A stretch of DNA of 64,000 bases from Tectiglobus diatomicola (GTDB taxonomy: Bacteria; Pseudomonadota; Alphaproteobacteria; Rhizobiales; Hyphomicrobiaceae), in the NCBI GenBank assembly GCA_039583345.1, contig JAZDSJ010000009.1:62001-126000 (forward strand), in the 5' to 3' direction. Numbering within the stretch: the first letter of the stretch is position 1; every line of letters starts with the position of its first letter. Below the pieces are notes generated by a model. That model was given only the letters and a program-made list of their open reading frames with translations. It was not told where the DNA came from and did not search any database. Both the position numbers and the translations under genes were made by a program. Of the stretch, positions 9,529 to 18,795 are shown one piece after another.

Positions 9529-10545
9529 TCACTTATTATGAAGTATTCTAAATACTCCTACACGTGAAGTTATCATACACAATGCAGCGATCGCAACAAC
9601 TACAAATAATAATATAAGATAGCCGTAACTATCCATTACACCATTACCTATTAAATGTTTTAACTCTGTTTTTACAAACGTACCACTACCAAGAAATTCT
9701 ATGACCGTAGGCATTACAAAAAAAACTGCAGCAGCAAGTATAGCACCAACTATTCCCGCGCGAATGCCTAACCTTAGAAAATGTTTTTCAAACTCGCGGG
9801 CTATGAATCCATCTGTGGCACCTATAAAATTAAGAACCTCGACAATTTCATGATTTGATGCCATCGCGCTACACGTTGCGGATACTATTATAGCTGTAGT
9901 TGCAGCTCCTACTAGAAAAAAAATTGCAATGCCGCCAAGGGCAAATGAGCGTGTTAAAGCACGTATTTGGCTTTGCCATTGCCGATGATCATCAAGTGTT
10001 ACTTTGTTGGGGAAGCGAATTTTTAGTTTATTGCTGAGTTCAAGTAAATCTGGTGGGGTGCTTGGGTGAAGTTGAACGGAAATCAGGCGAGGCATGGGCA
10101 AATTTAGAAGTTCCGAATTAATACCTAGCCAAGGCTCAAGAAGAGAATTGGACTCTGATTTACGTAAAGTTCGGACATACATAATGCCCTTTTGCTGTTT
10201 TATAAATTCCTCTACTGCTTTCGTCATATGGTCGGTGGTTTCTACTTGCTCAGAGGGTTCAATTTGAATTGAAATTTCTGTCGAAACATTACGCAACCAA
10301 GTCGACGCAGACTTATTAACTAGATATACGGAGCCCGCTGTTAAACAGGCCAGAAAGCACATTATAGCTATAACGAGTGTAAGAGATTTTCCTGTTACGG
10401 AATCTGCTTGCACTATTGAAGAGCGTGCTTGTTCTCTCTTAAGCTCAATACGAGAAGTTGGTGATATCATAGTTCTATCAACTGTGCCTAGTTGAGCACT
10501 TTTATCACGGCCTACGCGAATCTTCTTACCTGGTGGATCGTGCAT
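9529..10545 (-). CDS. ftsX: cell-division protein FtsX (ABC permease-like)
   Basis: FtsX-family membrane protein of 338 aa. It has a cytoplasmic N-terminal tail of about 50 residues, a first helix at about 54-76, a periplasmic domain to about 200 that in characterised relatives controls peptidoglycan hydrolases, then three helices with the conserved EVLNFIGATDGFIAREFEKHF segment between helices 2 and 3. With FtsE it forms the divisome ABC-type complex that couples ATP hydrolysis to septal wall cleavage. It starts 24 bp after ftsE. The periplasmic domain is divergent, as is usual for alphaproteobacteria. The gene is intact. Confidence 0.9.
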   Translation of the reverse strand: MHDPPGKKIRVGRDKSAQLGTVDRTMISPTSRIELKREQARSSIVQADSVTGKSLTLVIAIMCFLACLTAGSVYLVNKSASTWLRNVSTEISIQIEPSEQVETTDHMTKAVEEFIKQQKGIMYVRTLRKSESNSLLEPWLGINSELLNLPMPRLISVQLHPSTPPDLLELSNKLKIRFPNKVTLDDHRQWQSQIRALTRSFALGGIAIFFLVGAATTAIIVSATCSAMASNHEIVEVLNFIGATDGFIAREFEKHFLRLGIRAGIVGAILAAAVFFVMPTVIEFLGSGTFVKTELKHLIGNGVMDSYGYLILLFVVVAIAALCMITSRVGVFRILHNK

Positions 10546-10569
10546 TAGCTGCTCTTACGAATAGGCCTG

Positions 10570-11247
10570 TCATTTAATGACGAAGACACGTCTCTCGTGA
10601 AGCTCTAATCGCGGAGCTTCATGCTCACACATATCTTGATAGTGACTCATTAATTGATCATCATGTGTTGCAATTACCACAGAGGTTCCGAAGCGATTCA
10701 ATTCGACAAAAAGTCTCAGCAAGCGAAGTGCCATTTTAGGATCAACACTACCTGTCGGCTCATCAGCTAAAAGTAATTCTGGCTGATGTATTACTGCTCG
10801 TGCTATTGCCGCACGTTGCTTCTCTCCTCCAGATAGGAATGGCGGATAGTGGTGCATTCTATTGCCTAGGCCGACCCAAGTCAGCATATCAGTCACATCA
10901 TCCTTATATTTGGACACTTTCTCTCCACTAACGCGTAAAGGTAAGGCGACATTTTGCCAAATGGTTAAGTGATTTAGAAGTCGGAAATCTTGAAACACTA
11001 TACCGATACGTCTGCGCAATTTCGCACGGGCTGATGCTCGTATATGTTGGACTTCATGGTTGAAGATCTCCATTCTTCCACCGGTTGGCTCTATTGAGAG
11101 AAACATTAGCCGCATTAATGTTGTCTTACCACTACCAGATGGCCCTGTTAGAAAATGAAATGAACCAGGAAGAAGGTGGAAATTCACATCTCGTAAGACT
11201 TCTGTCCCAACACCATAGCTTACACTAACATTTTCTAGACGTATCAC
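10570..11247 (-). CDS. ftsE: cell-division ATP-binding protein FtsE
   Basis: ABC ATPase of 225 aa with Walker A GPSGSGKT at 35-42, Q-loop VFQDFRLL, signature LSGGEKQRAAIARAV, Walker B LLLADEPTG and the switch His in IATHDD. The FtsE-typical IGIVFQDFRLLNHLTIWQNV segment separates it from lipoprotein exporters such as LolD. It pairs with the FtsX encoded directly downstream. The ATG follows AGGAGG-like sequence (AGGAGGTTAAAG on the minus strand), so the start is secure. Confidence 0.94.
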   Translation of the reverse strand: MIRLENVSVSYGVGTEVLRDVNFHLLPGSFHFLTGPSGSGKTTLMRLMFLSIEPTGGRMEIFNHEVQHIRASARAKLRRRIGIVFQDFRLLNHLTIWQNVALPLRVSGEKVSKYKDDVTDMLTWVGLGNRMHHYPPFLSGGEKQRAAIARAVIHQPELLLADEPTGSVDPKMALRLLRLFVELNRFGTSVVIATHDDQLMSHYQDMCEHEAPRLELHERRVFVIK

Positions 11248-12000
11248 GAACTTTAACCTCCTATCTATTTATCAATAGTATCAATATCTTTTCTGAAAGA
11301 ATGATAAATTGTAATACACCTTGTATTACGTGATATTTAATATTGAGTGTGACATAGCTGATGATGTGGGCCACTTTCTGAAAACTTTTTTTAATCGCAA
11401 CCAAAAAAATCTTTCTAAAAGTTATTTAACTTTCTAAGCAACTTTTATATACCTTTAACGCTTTATTACTTATACCACGAAAACTGAGCATATTAACTAC
11501 TCGTCACTGCTTAAGTAAAGAGTTATGTGATTACACTAAATTCATATTGACAACTAAAGTTATTACAAAACAGATGCTTACTATTCTTAATGCATCTTCC
11601 TACCAAAAGATCTGCACATTTTATCCAATTTAATTCCAACTTCTAGTACGTAATACATCTTCAATATACAAAACCTTTGCAGAGTGGACTAAGAATCGAG
11701 CAAATTAGTCATAGTTCACGCAAGGTAATAAGTTATGGAGACAGTCAAGTTTTAAATTTTTTTCGTTCAGAAAATCGGAGCACTTCCGAAAATGCTTTTT
11801 TATTCGTAGCGTTTTTTTGATTTCGTCTTGCGTGATATTCGCAAGTCTGGTGGTCCTCTGCACTTAGGTGAGTGCGACGGTTAACTTGATAATAAGCCAT
11901 ATGTTATTACGATGTGCGTGTTGCGGTCCTATAAGATACTTAATGAAGCTTTGCCAAAGCCTTTAAAACAGGCTGCGCTTTGCTAGAATACGGAGTAGCA
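11248..12000. other. divergent intergenic region between ftsE and the B12-dependent RNR gene
   Basis: About 750 bp without an ORF. It should hold both divergent promoters. I searched by eye for a cobalamin riboswitch (B12 box) and for paired NrdR boxes in front of the RNR gene and recognised neither. The part from 11780 to 11980 is less AT-rich and has weak short inverted repeats, so a 5' leader RNA is possible but not supported. Confidence 0.45.
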
Positions 12001-15000
12001 ATGAAAATAACACGGCGTTTTACTAAGGTCGGACAATCACCTTATAAAGATATTTCGTTTCGTCCGACAGCAAGTGAAATTAAAAATCCGGATGGCTCGG
12101 TCGTATTCCGTCTCGATAACGTAATAGTTCCGGAGCAGTGGAGCCAAGTCGCAGCCGATATTATCGCACAAAAATATTTCCGTAAAGCTGGGGTTCCAGC
12201 TTACTTGAAACGTGTGGAAGAAACTAACATTCCCTCGTGGCTTTGGCGCTCAATACCCGATGAAGGTAGGCTTAATCAGATTCCGCATGATGAACGTTAT
12301 AGCTGTGAAACACATTCCTGCCAGGTATTTGACCGCATGGTAGGTACCTGGACCTATTGGGGTTGGAAGGGCGGCTACTTTACAACAGAAGATGATGCCA
12401 AAGCTTTTTTTGATGAGAATTGTTATATGTTGGCCATGCAATTTGCAGCACCAAATTCGCCGCAATGGTTTAACACAGGAATGCATTGGGCGTATGGTAT
12501 AGATGGTCCAGGACAAGGTCATTATTACGCTGACTATCAGACAGGCCAGTTAATATTATCGCAGTCAGCCTATGAGCATCCTCAGCCGCATGCCTGCTTC
12601 ATTCAATCAATTGATGATGATCTTGTTAATGACAATGGTATCATGAATCTCTGGGTTCGTGAGGCACGACTGTTCAAATATGGATCCGGAACAGGCACAA
12701 ATTTCTCCAAATTGCGTGCTTCAAATGAAAAGCTTTCGGGTGGTGGTCGCTCGTCGGGTCTGATGAGCTTTCTCAAAATTGGAGATAGATCCGCTGGCGC
12801 TATTAAGTCTGGCGGGACAACAAGACGTGCCGCCAAAATGGTTGTTGTTGATATCGATCACCCCGATATAGAAGAGTATATCAACTGGAAAGTCAAGGAG
12901 GAGCAAAAAGTTGCAGCGCTTGTTGCAGGTTCCAAAATTTGTCAGAAACATCTCAAAGCGATTATGAAAGCTTGTATTAATTGCGACGGAGATGGTGAAG
13001 ATTGTTTTGATCCCGCTAAAAATCCAGCTTTAAAACGAGCAATTAAAAAGGCACGCCGCGATCACGTTCCAGATAATTATATTTACCGTATTACGCAATT
13101 CGCAAGACAGGGATATGTGGACGTAGACTTTGCAAGTTTTGATACAGATTGGGATTCAGAAGCATATCTTACTGTTTCAGGCCAAAACTCGAACAATTCT
13201 GTTCGTGTTACCGATGATTATCTTCATGCTGTAGAAAAAGATGGTGATTGGAACTTGAAATTTCGAACAACCGGCGGAGTTGCAAAGACCCTACGTGCAC
13301 GGCAACTTTGGGAGGATATAGGTTATGCAGCTTGGGCGTCCGCTGATCCTGGGATTCAATTCGATACTACTATTAATGATTGGCATACATGCCCTGTATC
13401 AGGGCCAATTCGAGCTTCGAATCCCTGCTCGGAATATATGTTTTTAGACGATACTGCCTGCAATCTAGCATCGTTAAATCTTATGCAATTTCAAAATGAA
13501 GACAGCTCACTGAATGTTGAAATGTTTGAACATGCCTGTCGGCTGTGGACTTTAGTATTGGAGATTTCTGTACTCATGGCGCAATTTCCTAGCAAGGAAA
13601 TTGCGAAGCTGTCCTATCGTTATCGGACTCTTGGGCTTGGTTTTGCAAATATTGGTGGTTTTCTCATGGCCGCAGGCATTCCTTATGATTCGAGTGAGGG
13701 TCGTGCTATTTGCGGTGCGATTTCAGCGACCATGACTGGTACTGCTTATGCCACTTCAGCTGAGATGGCAGGTGAGCTCGGGCCATTCGATGGGTATGAA
13801 TCTAATGCATTGAATATGCTACGAGTGATACGCAACCATCGTCGTGCGGCCCATGGTCAAAACGACGGATACGAAAAACTTTCAACTTTACCGGTCCCAT
13901 TAGACCATTTGTCTATTTCCAATAAAAGTCTAAGTGAGGCTGCAACTCGCTCTTGGGATCGCGCACTTAAACTAGGCGAACAACATGGTTTCCGTAATGC
14001 TCAAGCAACTGTAATCGCACCTACCGGTACAATTGGCCTTGTTATGGACTGTGACACGACAGGTATTGAACCCGACTTTGCACTTGTTAAATTCAAGAAG
14101 CTAGCTGGAGGAGGGTACTTTAAAATTATTAATCGTGCAGTACCACAAGCACTCCGCAAACTCGGCTATAGTGAGCCGCAAATTACCGAAATCAAGCTTT
14201 ATGCCGTCGGTCATGGCTCCTTGCGTAATGCACCAGTAATTAATCATGTGGCTTTAAAAGCTAAAGGCTTTACCGATGAAATCTTAGAAAAGTTAGAATC
14301 TGATCTTGTGTCAGCATTCGATATTAGGTTTTTATTCAATAAATGGAGCCTTGGCGAAACATTTCTCAGAGAAACATTGCAAGTTCCTGATAACAGCTTA
14401 GATGATCCAGCTTTCGATTTACTTGTTTTTCTTGGCTTCTCTAAAAGTGAGATTGAATCTGCGAATGAACATGTTTGTGGTTCTATGACTTTGGAAGGGG
14501 CACCATATCTGAAAACCGACCATTTATCAGTATTTGATTGCGCAAATCCCTGTGGACGCCATGGGAAACGTTACCTCTCCGTACATAGTCACATTGATAT
14601 GATGGCTGCCAGTCAGCCTTTTATTTCTGGCGCTATCTCTAAAACAATTAATATGCCAAATAAAGCTACTGTGGATGATTGCAAGTCTGCATACATTCGG
14701 TCCTGGCGCAAGGCACTAAAAGCCAATGCTCTTTATCGCGATGGCTCAAAACTTTCACAGCCTCTAAATACACAACTGCTAGAAGAATATGAGGATGAAC
14801 TGGAAGAGGTTTCAGCTGTAATGACTTCTGACAATCCAGCGCAAGTACGTGCCGAAGTAGCAGCTCAGCGTATTGTTGAACGCATCTTTGAAAGGGGACG
14901 AGAAAAATTACCTGCTCGCCGCAAGGGCTACACTCAGAAAGCAGTCGTTGGTGGACATAAGGTGTATTTAACTACCGGCGAATATAAAGATGGCCGCATA

Positions 15001-15690
15001 GGTGAGATTTTTATCGATATGCATAAAGAGGGTGCGGCATTTCGCTCGCTAATGAATAATTTTGCAATTGCAATTTCACTTGGTCTGCAATACGGCGTAC
15101 CGTTAGAAGAATATGTAGATGCTTTCACCTTTACCCGCTTTGAACCAGCTGGATTGGTACAAGGCAACGATACAATTAAAAATGCAACTTCAGTTCTTGA
15201 TTACATCTTCCGCGAACTCGCTGTTTCTTATCTGGGGCGAAATGATCTTGCTCACATTGACCCCAATGACGCTTTAGTAACAGATGTAGGTTTAATTAAA
15301 GATAAAGAAGCTCCTAAGGTTACTTCTACTGCTAATGTAGTGTCACATGGTTTCACACGCGGCCAGCTAATAGCACGCATTGGAAAACAGTCTATAGAGA
15401 CAACTTCCTTTCAGACTGCAATTGCCAACTCTCCAGCATCTGAGCTGCAGCAGGAGATTACGAAAGCATTCAGCCCCAAAAAAGAAGCTGTACCTTTATT
15501 CAAAGACACAACACTTTCCAAAGAAAGCTTGCTTGAATTAGAAGCCAAATCTATCGAGAGTCGTATTTCACAGGCAAAGATTCAAGGATATGAAGGTGAA
15601 GCTTGCGGGAACTGTGGAAACTTTACCTTGGTACGAAATGGAACCTGCCTTAAATGCAATACCTGCGGTGATACTAGTGGCTGTAGCTAG
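12001..15690 (+). CDS. nrdJ: vitamin B12-dependent (class II) ribonucleotide reductase
   Basis: Adenosylcobalamin-dependent ribonucleoside reductase of 1229 aa, the long NrdJ form typical of alphaproteobacteria. It makes all dNTP precursors without needing oxygen or an NrdB radical subunit. Visible landmarks are SPQWFNTGMHWAYGI, PHACFIQSIDDDLV, FKYGSGTGTNFSKLR, the active-site region NPCSEYMFLDDTACNLASLN, ATVIAPTGTIGLVMDCDTTG, and a C-terminal cysteine cluster (CGNCGN...CLKCNTCGDTSGC) resembling the shuttle/zinc region. The ATG at 12001 is preceded by GGAG; the TTG 21 bp upstream lacks a ribosome site. It stands alone between long spacers and is followed by a hairpin terminator. No nrdAB is in the window, so DNA synthesis may rest on cobalamin supply. 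Confidence 0.96.
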   Translation: MKITRRFTKVGQSPYKDISFRPTASEIKNPDGSVVFRLDNVIVPEQWSQVAADIIAQKYFRKAGVPAYLKRVEETNIPSWLWRSIPDEGRLNQIPHDERYSCETHSCQVFDRMVGTWTYWGWKGGYFTTEDDAKAFFDENCYMLAMQFAAPNSPQWFNTGMHWAYGIDGPGQGHYYADYQTGQLILSQSAYEHPQPHACFIQSIDDDLVNDNGIMNLWVREARLFKYGSGTGTNFSKLRASNEKLSGGGRSSGLMSFLKIGDRSAGAIKSGGTTRRAAKMVVVDIDHPDIEEYINWKVKEEQKVAALVAGSKICQKHLKAIMKACINCDGDGEDCFDPAKNPALKRAIKKARRDHVPDNYIYRITQFARQGYVDVDFASFDTDWDSEAYLTVSGQNSNNSVRVTDDYLHAVEKDGDWNLKFRTTGGVAKTLRARQLWEDIGYAAWASADPGIQFDTTINDWHTCPVSGPIRASNPCSEYMFLDDTACNLASLNLMQFQNEDSSLNVEMFEHACRLWTLVLEISVLMAQFPSKEIAKLSYRYRTLGLGFANIGGFLMAAGIPYDSSEGRAICGAISATMTGTAYATSAEMAGELGPFDGYESNALNMLRVIRNHRRAAHGQNDGYEKLSTLPVPLDHLSISNKSLSEAATRSWDRALKLGEQHGFRNAQATVIAPTGTIGLVMDCDTTGIEPDFALVKFKKLAGGGYFKIINRAVPQALRKLGYSEPQITEIKLYAVGHGSLRNAPVINHVALKAKGFTDEILEKLESDLVSAFDIRFLFNKWSLGETFLRETLQVPDNSLDDPAFDLLVFLGFSKSEIESANEHVCGSMTLEGAPYLKTDHLSVFDCANPCGRHGKRYLSVHSHIDMMAASQPFISGAISKTINMPNKATVDDCKSAYIRSWRKALKANALYRDGSKLSQPLNTQLLEEYEDELEEVSAVMTSDNPAQVRAEVAAQRIVERIFERGREKLPARRKGYTQKAVVGGHKVYLTTGEYKDGRIGEIFIDMHKEGAAFRSLMNNFAIAISLGLQYGVPLEEYVDAFTFTRFEPAGLVQGNDTIKNATSVLDYIFRELAVSYLGRNDLAHIDPNDALVTDVGLIKDKEAPKVTSTANVVSHGFTRGQLIARIGKQSIETTSFQTAIANSPASELQQEITKAFSPKKEAVPLFKDTTLSKESLLELEAKSIESRISQAKIQGYEGEACGNCGNFTLVRNGTCLKCNTCGDTSGCS

Positions 15691-15730
15691 TAATTTAAAT
15701 TTATATATAATTTGGCATTAATAAAACTGT

Positions 15731-15763
15731 CGGCCAGCTATCAAAGTAAGCCTTAGCTGGCCG
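15731..15763 (+). terminator. probable terminator hairpin after nrdJ
   Basis: CGGCCAGCTA (15731-15740) and TAGCTGGCCG (15754-15763) form a perfect 10-bp stem with a 13-nt loop, 40 bp after the nrdJ stop. The downstream sequence is only moderately T-rich, so termination strength is uncertain, but the GC-rich stem stands out against the AT-rich surroundings. Confidence 0.65.
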
Positions 15764-16646
15764 TTAGGGATTATGATGTATTTTATTTCTAACTACTATT
15801 AAGTGCTATATAGGTTTCCTTATAAATTTTAAAATATTATTACCCATTTCACAAAATCATACTTTTTCTCTAACTATATGTTGAAACTGGAAATCATTCT
15901 ATTATCTCAAAATCACCATCCAGTTTATAGAACAAAAAATTAGCCATAGCATGATAATCATCTCACTTAGTATTTTCTAAAAATAAGTTTATATAATATG
16001 TCTTGCTATTCTGAAATAATCATTTAAATTAATAAAGCTTTACTTTTAAAATCAAATAGTATTATTAAATCTACCTGCCATTGTGAAAAATTCTATTTCC
16101 GAAGAAATTATAATTTAAGCAAAAAAACTAGAATATATGTTAATGTATGTTCACTAAAAAATTACTCCTTACTCAAAACCTTTAAAAAAGCTTCAGACTC
16201 GACTTTACCTCACTATAAAAAGCTGTATAAAAAATAATCACTTAAGTGTAAAATTAAAGTTCAAGATATCGTGAATAACGTAATTAGCCACACAATCAAA
16301 AAAATATAGCCTACGGAAGTTACTTATCTGAATATTATACATTTTAAAAATTAAAAACTGTGGCATCTCATATGCTTTGAATTACGAGGAAATAAGCTTT
16401 CGAAAAGTAAACATAAATTTGATTGAGACTTCGAAAAACATTTCAGAGGTCAATTAATATTATATTTATCATGGGAATCCACTGTATGGTATGGGCATAA
16501 GCTATTTGAAATACACTAAATTAAAATATATGACCTTTGCCTCGACATGGCTATTGTTTACTCTCTTTAGCTAAGCTGTTAATTTGGAGAGAAGAATATA
16601 GTTAAGATATAAAAGCAAGAAAACTAATTACAAATTAACTTAAAGA
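15764..16646. other. non-coding spacer at the position where phoU would be expected
   Basis: About 880 bp of very AT-rich sequence between the nrdJ hairpin and the end of pstB. Downstream of pstB relatives usually carry phoU and often phoB. I find no ORF and no recognisable PhoU motif on the minus strand, so the gene is either deleted or decayed past recognition. Confidence 0.45.
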
Positions 16647-17456
16647 TTAACCAAACTTACCATTAATATAATCCTTAGTGCGCTGATCCTGAGGATTGTT
16701 AAAAATTTGTTCAGTGTCACCTTCTTCAACAAGATAGCCAAGATGAAAGAATGCTGTGCGCTGGGAAACTCGAGTAGCCTGCTGCATTGAGTGCGTCACG
16801 ATCACAATTGTGAAGTTCTGACGGAGTTCTTCGATCAGCTCTTCAATCTTAGCAGTAGCTATCGGATCAAGAGCAGAGGCAGGTTCATCCATCAAAATCA
16901 CATCAGGCTTGGTAGCTATTGTACGAGCAATGCACAAACGTTGTTGTTGACCTCCAGATAAGGCTGTGCCTAGTTCGTGGATTCGGTCCTTAACTTCGTT
17001 AAAAAGGCCAGCCCGTTCAAGACTGTTTTTAACAAGTTCATCGAGTTCGCTTTTACTTTTTGTTAGGCCATGAATTTTAGGACCATATGCAATATTTTCA
17101 TAAATAGACTTTGGAAACGGATTCGGCTTCTGAAACACCATTCCTACACGTGCACGTAGTTCAATTACATCTATACCCGGGTCATAAATATTTCGATCAT
17201 CAATAGTGATTTGACCTGTTACTTTCGAAGTTGCAATAACGTCATTCATTCGATTAATACAACGTAAAAAAGTTGACTTGCCACAACCTGACGGCCCGAT
17301 AAATGCCGTTACTGAATTTGAGGGAATAGATAAATCTACATCGAACAAAGCTTGTTTCTCACCGTAGTAAACGTTAACCCCTCTAGCAACAATCTTCGAC
17401 ATTCGATCACTGCTTAAAAAAATGTTCGTAGCAGCTTCTCTAACTGGTTTTTCCAT
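16647..17456 (-). CDS. pstB: phosphate ABC transporter ATP-binding protein PstB
   Basis: ABC ATPase of 269 aa with Walker A GPSGCGKS at 54-61, Q-loop VFQKPNPFPKSIYENIAYG (a PstB hallmark), signature LSGGQQQRLCIARTI, Walker B VILMDEPASALDPIAT and switch HSMQQATRVSQRTAFF. The C-terminus NNPQDQRTKDYINGKFG is the canonical PstB end. AAGGTGAG precedes the ATG at a good distance. It lies 19 bp after pstA and is the last gene of the pst operon. It energises phosphate import through PstC-PstA. Confidence 0.96.
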   Translation of the reverse strand: MEKPVREAATNIFLSSDRMSKIVARGVNVYYGEKQALFDVDLSIPSNSVTAFIGPSGCGKSTFLRCINRMNDVIATSKVTGQITIDDRNIYDPGIDVIELRARVGMVFQKPNPFPKSIYENIAYGPKIHGLTKSKSELDELVKNSLERAGLFNEVKDRIHELGTALSGGQQQRLCIARTIATKPDVILMDEPASALDPIATAKIEELIEELRQNFTIVIVTHSMQQATRVSQRTAFFHLGYLVEEGDTEQIFNNPQDQRTKDYINGKFG

Positions 17457-17475
17457 AGAAACTCACCTTAAAAAG

Positions 17476-18795
17476 TTACCATCTGCGTTCAAAATAACGA
17501 CGTAAAATGATAGCCACAGCATTCATTATGATTAGAAACGCCAGTAGCACAATCGTAGCACCAGCAGTTCTCTCAACAAAGCCCCGCTCAGCAGATGTAG
17601 CCCACATATAAATTTGGACTGGTAATGCTGTCGATGGATCCAGAGGGGTCGATGGTGCGTCAACAACAAATGCAACAAGACCAATCATAAGAAGTGGTGC
17701 TGTCTCTCCAAGTGCTTGAACCAAACCAATTATTGTCCCAGTTAACACGCCAGGGAATGCTAATGGCATAGTATGATGAAACAAGGTTTGCATTTTTGAC
17801 GCACCAACTCCAAATGCAGCCTCGCGGATCGATGGTGGCACGGCACGAATGGAGGCACGCGTTGCGATAATTACTGTCGGCAGTGTCATCAGGGTGAGTA
17901 CTAAGCCACCGACTAATGAAGCTGAGCGGGGAAGGCCAACGATATTAATGAATACAGAAAGACCTAGTAAACCGAAAACGATGGATGGTACAGCCGCTAA
18001 ATTATTAATATTTACTTCGATAATATCTGTGATCCAGTTTTTTGGTGCAAACTCTTCAAGGTAAGCTGCAGCAGCCACCCCCAGAGGCACTGCAAGTACA
18101 ATAACAATCAACATCATAAAAAATGAACCAATAATAGCAACTCTAAGGCCAGATGTTTCCGGCTGACTTGACGCGCCAAAACGAAAGAGTCCCCAGTTCC
18201 AGTCTCTATAAAGTGCACCACCAGCATGGAGTTTATCTACCCACTCAACCTGCTGATCGTTAAGTTGTCTTCTATCGCTTGGTGTATTACGTGAAATTGA
18301 TCCCTTCATAAAGGCATCAACATTACCGTGGGCTAAAACGGGAATTTTTATAGTTTGACCAATTACAGATGGATTTGAAAGAACATAATCACGAATTTGT
18401 ACGTCAACACCGCGTGATAAAAGCTTATTTAGTTGGCGACGAGTGGCAAGAGGAGGGTTTTTGCTAAAACCAAGTTGCTTGTACAGTGAGTTGCGAGCGA
18501 TTTGTCTGTAATTGCCTTTGTGTAGTGTAATTAAGTCCGTGCGGCCATCTGGATTGATCTGTTCTTTGTCTAGAAAAACCTCAAGGGTCAGATTAGTCTG
18601 CAAGAAAGCAGACCACCCTTTCCAAACTATGGAAGTTATTATCATGCAAAGGAAGCTAATACCAATGAGAATTGCAGTAAAACCTGACGTCCTGTAGAAC
18701 CACTCTGATCGATGACGTCTTTTAAGGTGTGCAGGATCAAGGCGATGATAACTACTTTTGGAAGGTGCAGCTGCTATATTTGTTATCGTCGCCAT
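17476..18795 (-). CDS. pstA: phosphate ABC transporter permease PstA (with DUF3333-type N-terminus)
   Basis: Permease of 439 aa, longer than E. coli PstA (296 aa) because of an N-terminal extension with one helix (about 35-57) and a periplasmic stretch, as is usual for alphaproteobacterial PstA. The C-terminal half carries the MetI-like permease fold with several helices and the EAAFGVGASKMQTLFHHTMP coupling-loop region, followed by TGTIIGLVQALGETAPLLMIG. Its start codon overlaps the pstC stop in TAATG, indicating translational coupling. With PstC it forms the membrane channel of the high-affinity phosphate importer. Confidence 0.94.
   Translation of the reverse strand: MATITNIAAAPSKSSYHRLDPAHLKRRHRSEWFYRTSGFTAILIGISFLCMIITSIVWKGWSAFLQTNLTLEVFLDKEQINPDGRTDLITLHKGNYRQIARNSLYKQLGFSKNPPLATRRQLNKLLSRGVDVQIRDYVLSNPSVIGQTIKIPVLAHGNVDAFMKGSISRNTPSDRRQLNDQQVEWVDKLHAGGALYRDWNWGLFRFGASSQPETSGLRVAIIGSFFMMLIVIVLAVPLGVAAAAYLEEFAPKNWITDIIEVNINNLAAVPSIVFGLLGLSVFINIVGLPRSASLVGGLVLTLMTLPTVIIATRASIRAVPPSIREAAFGVGASKMQTLFHHTMPLAFPGVLTGTIIGLVQALGETAPLLMIGLVAFVVDAPSTPLDPSTALPVQIYMWATSAERGFVERTAGATIVLLAFLIIMNAVAIILRRYFERRW

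Noticed and set aside
11700..12000. Cobalamin riboswitch or NrdR boxes before nrdJ
   Set aside because: No B12-box-like sequence and no pair of NrdR palindromes recognised.
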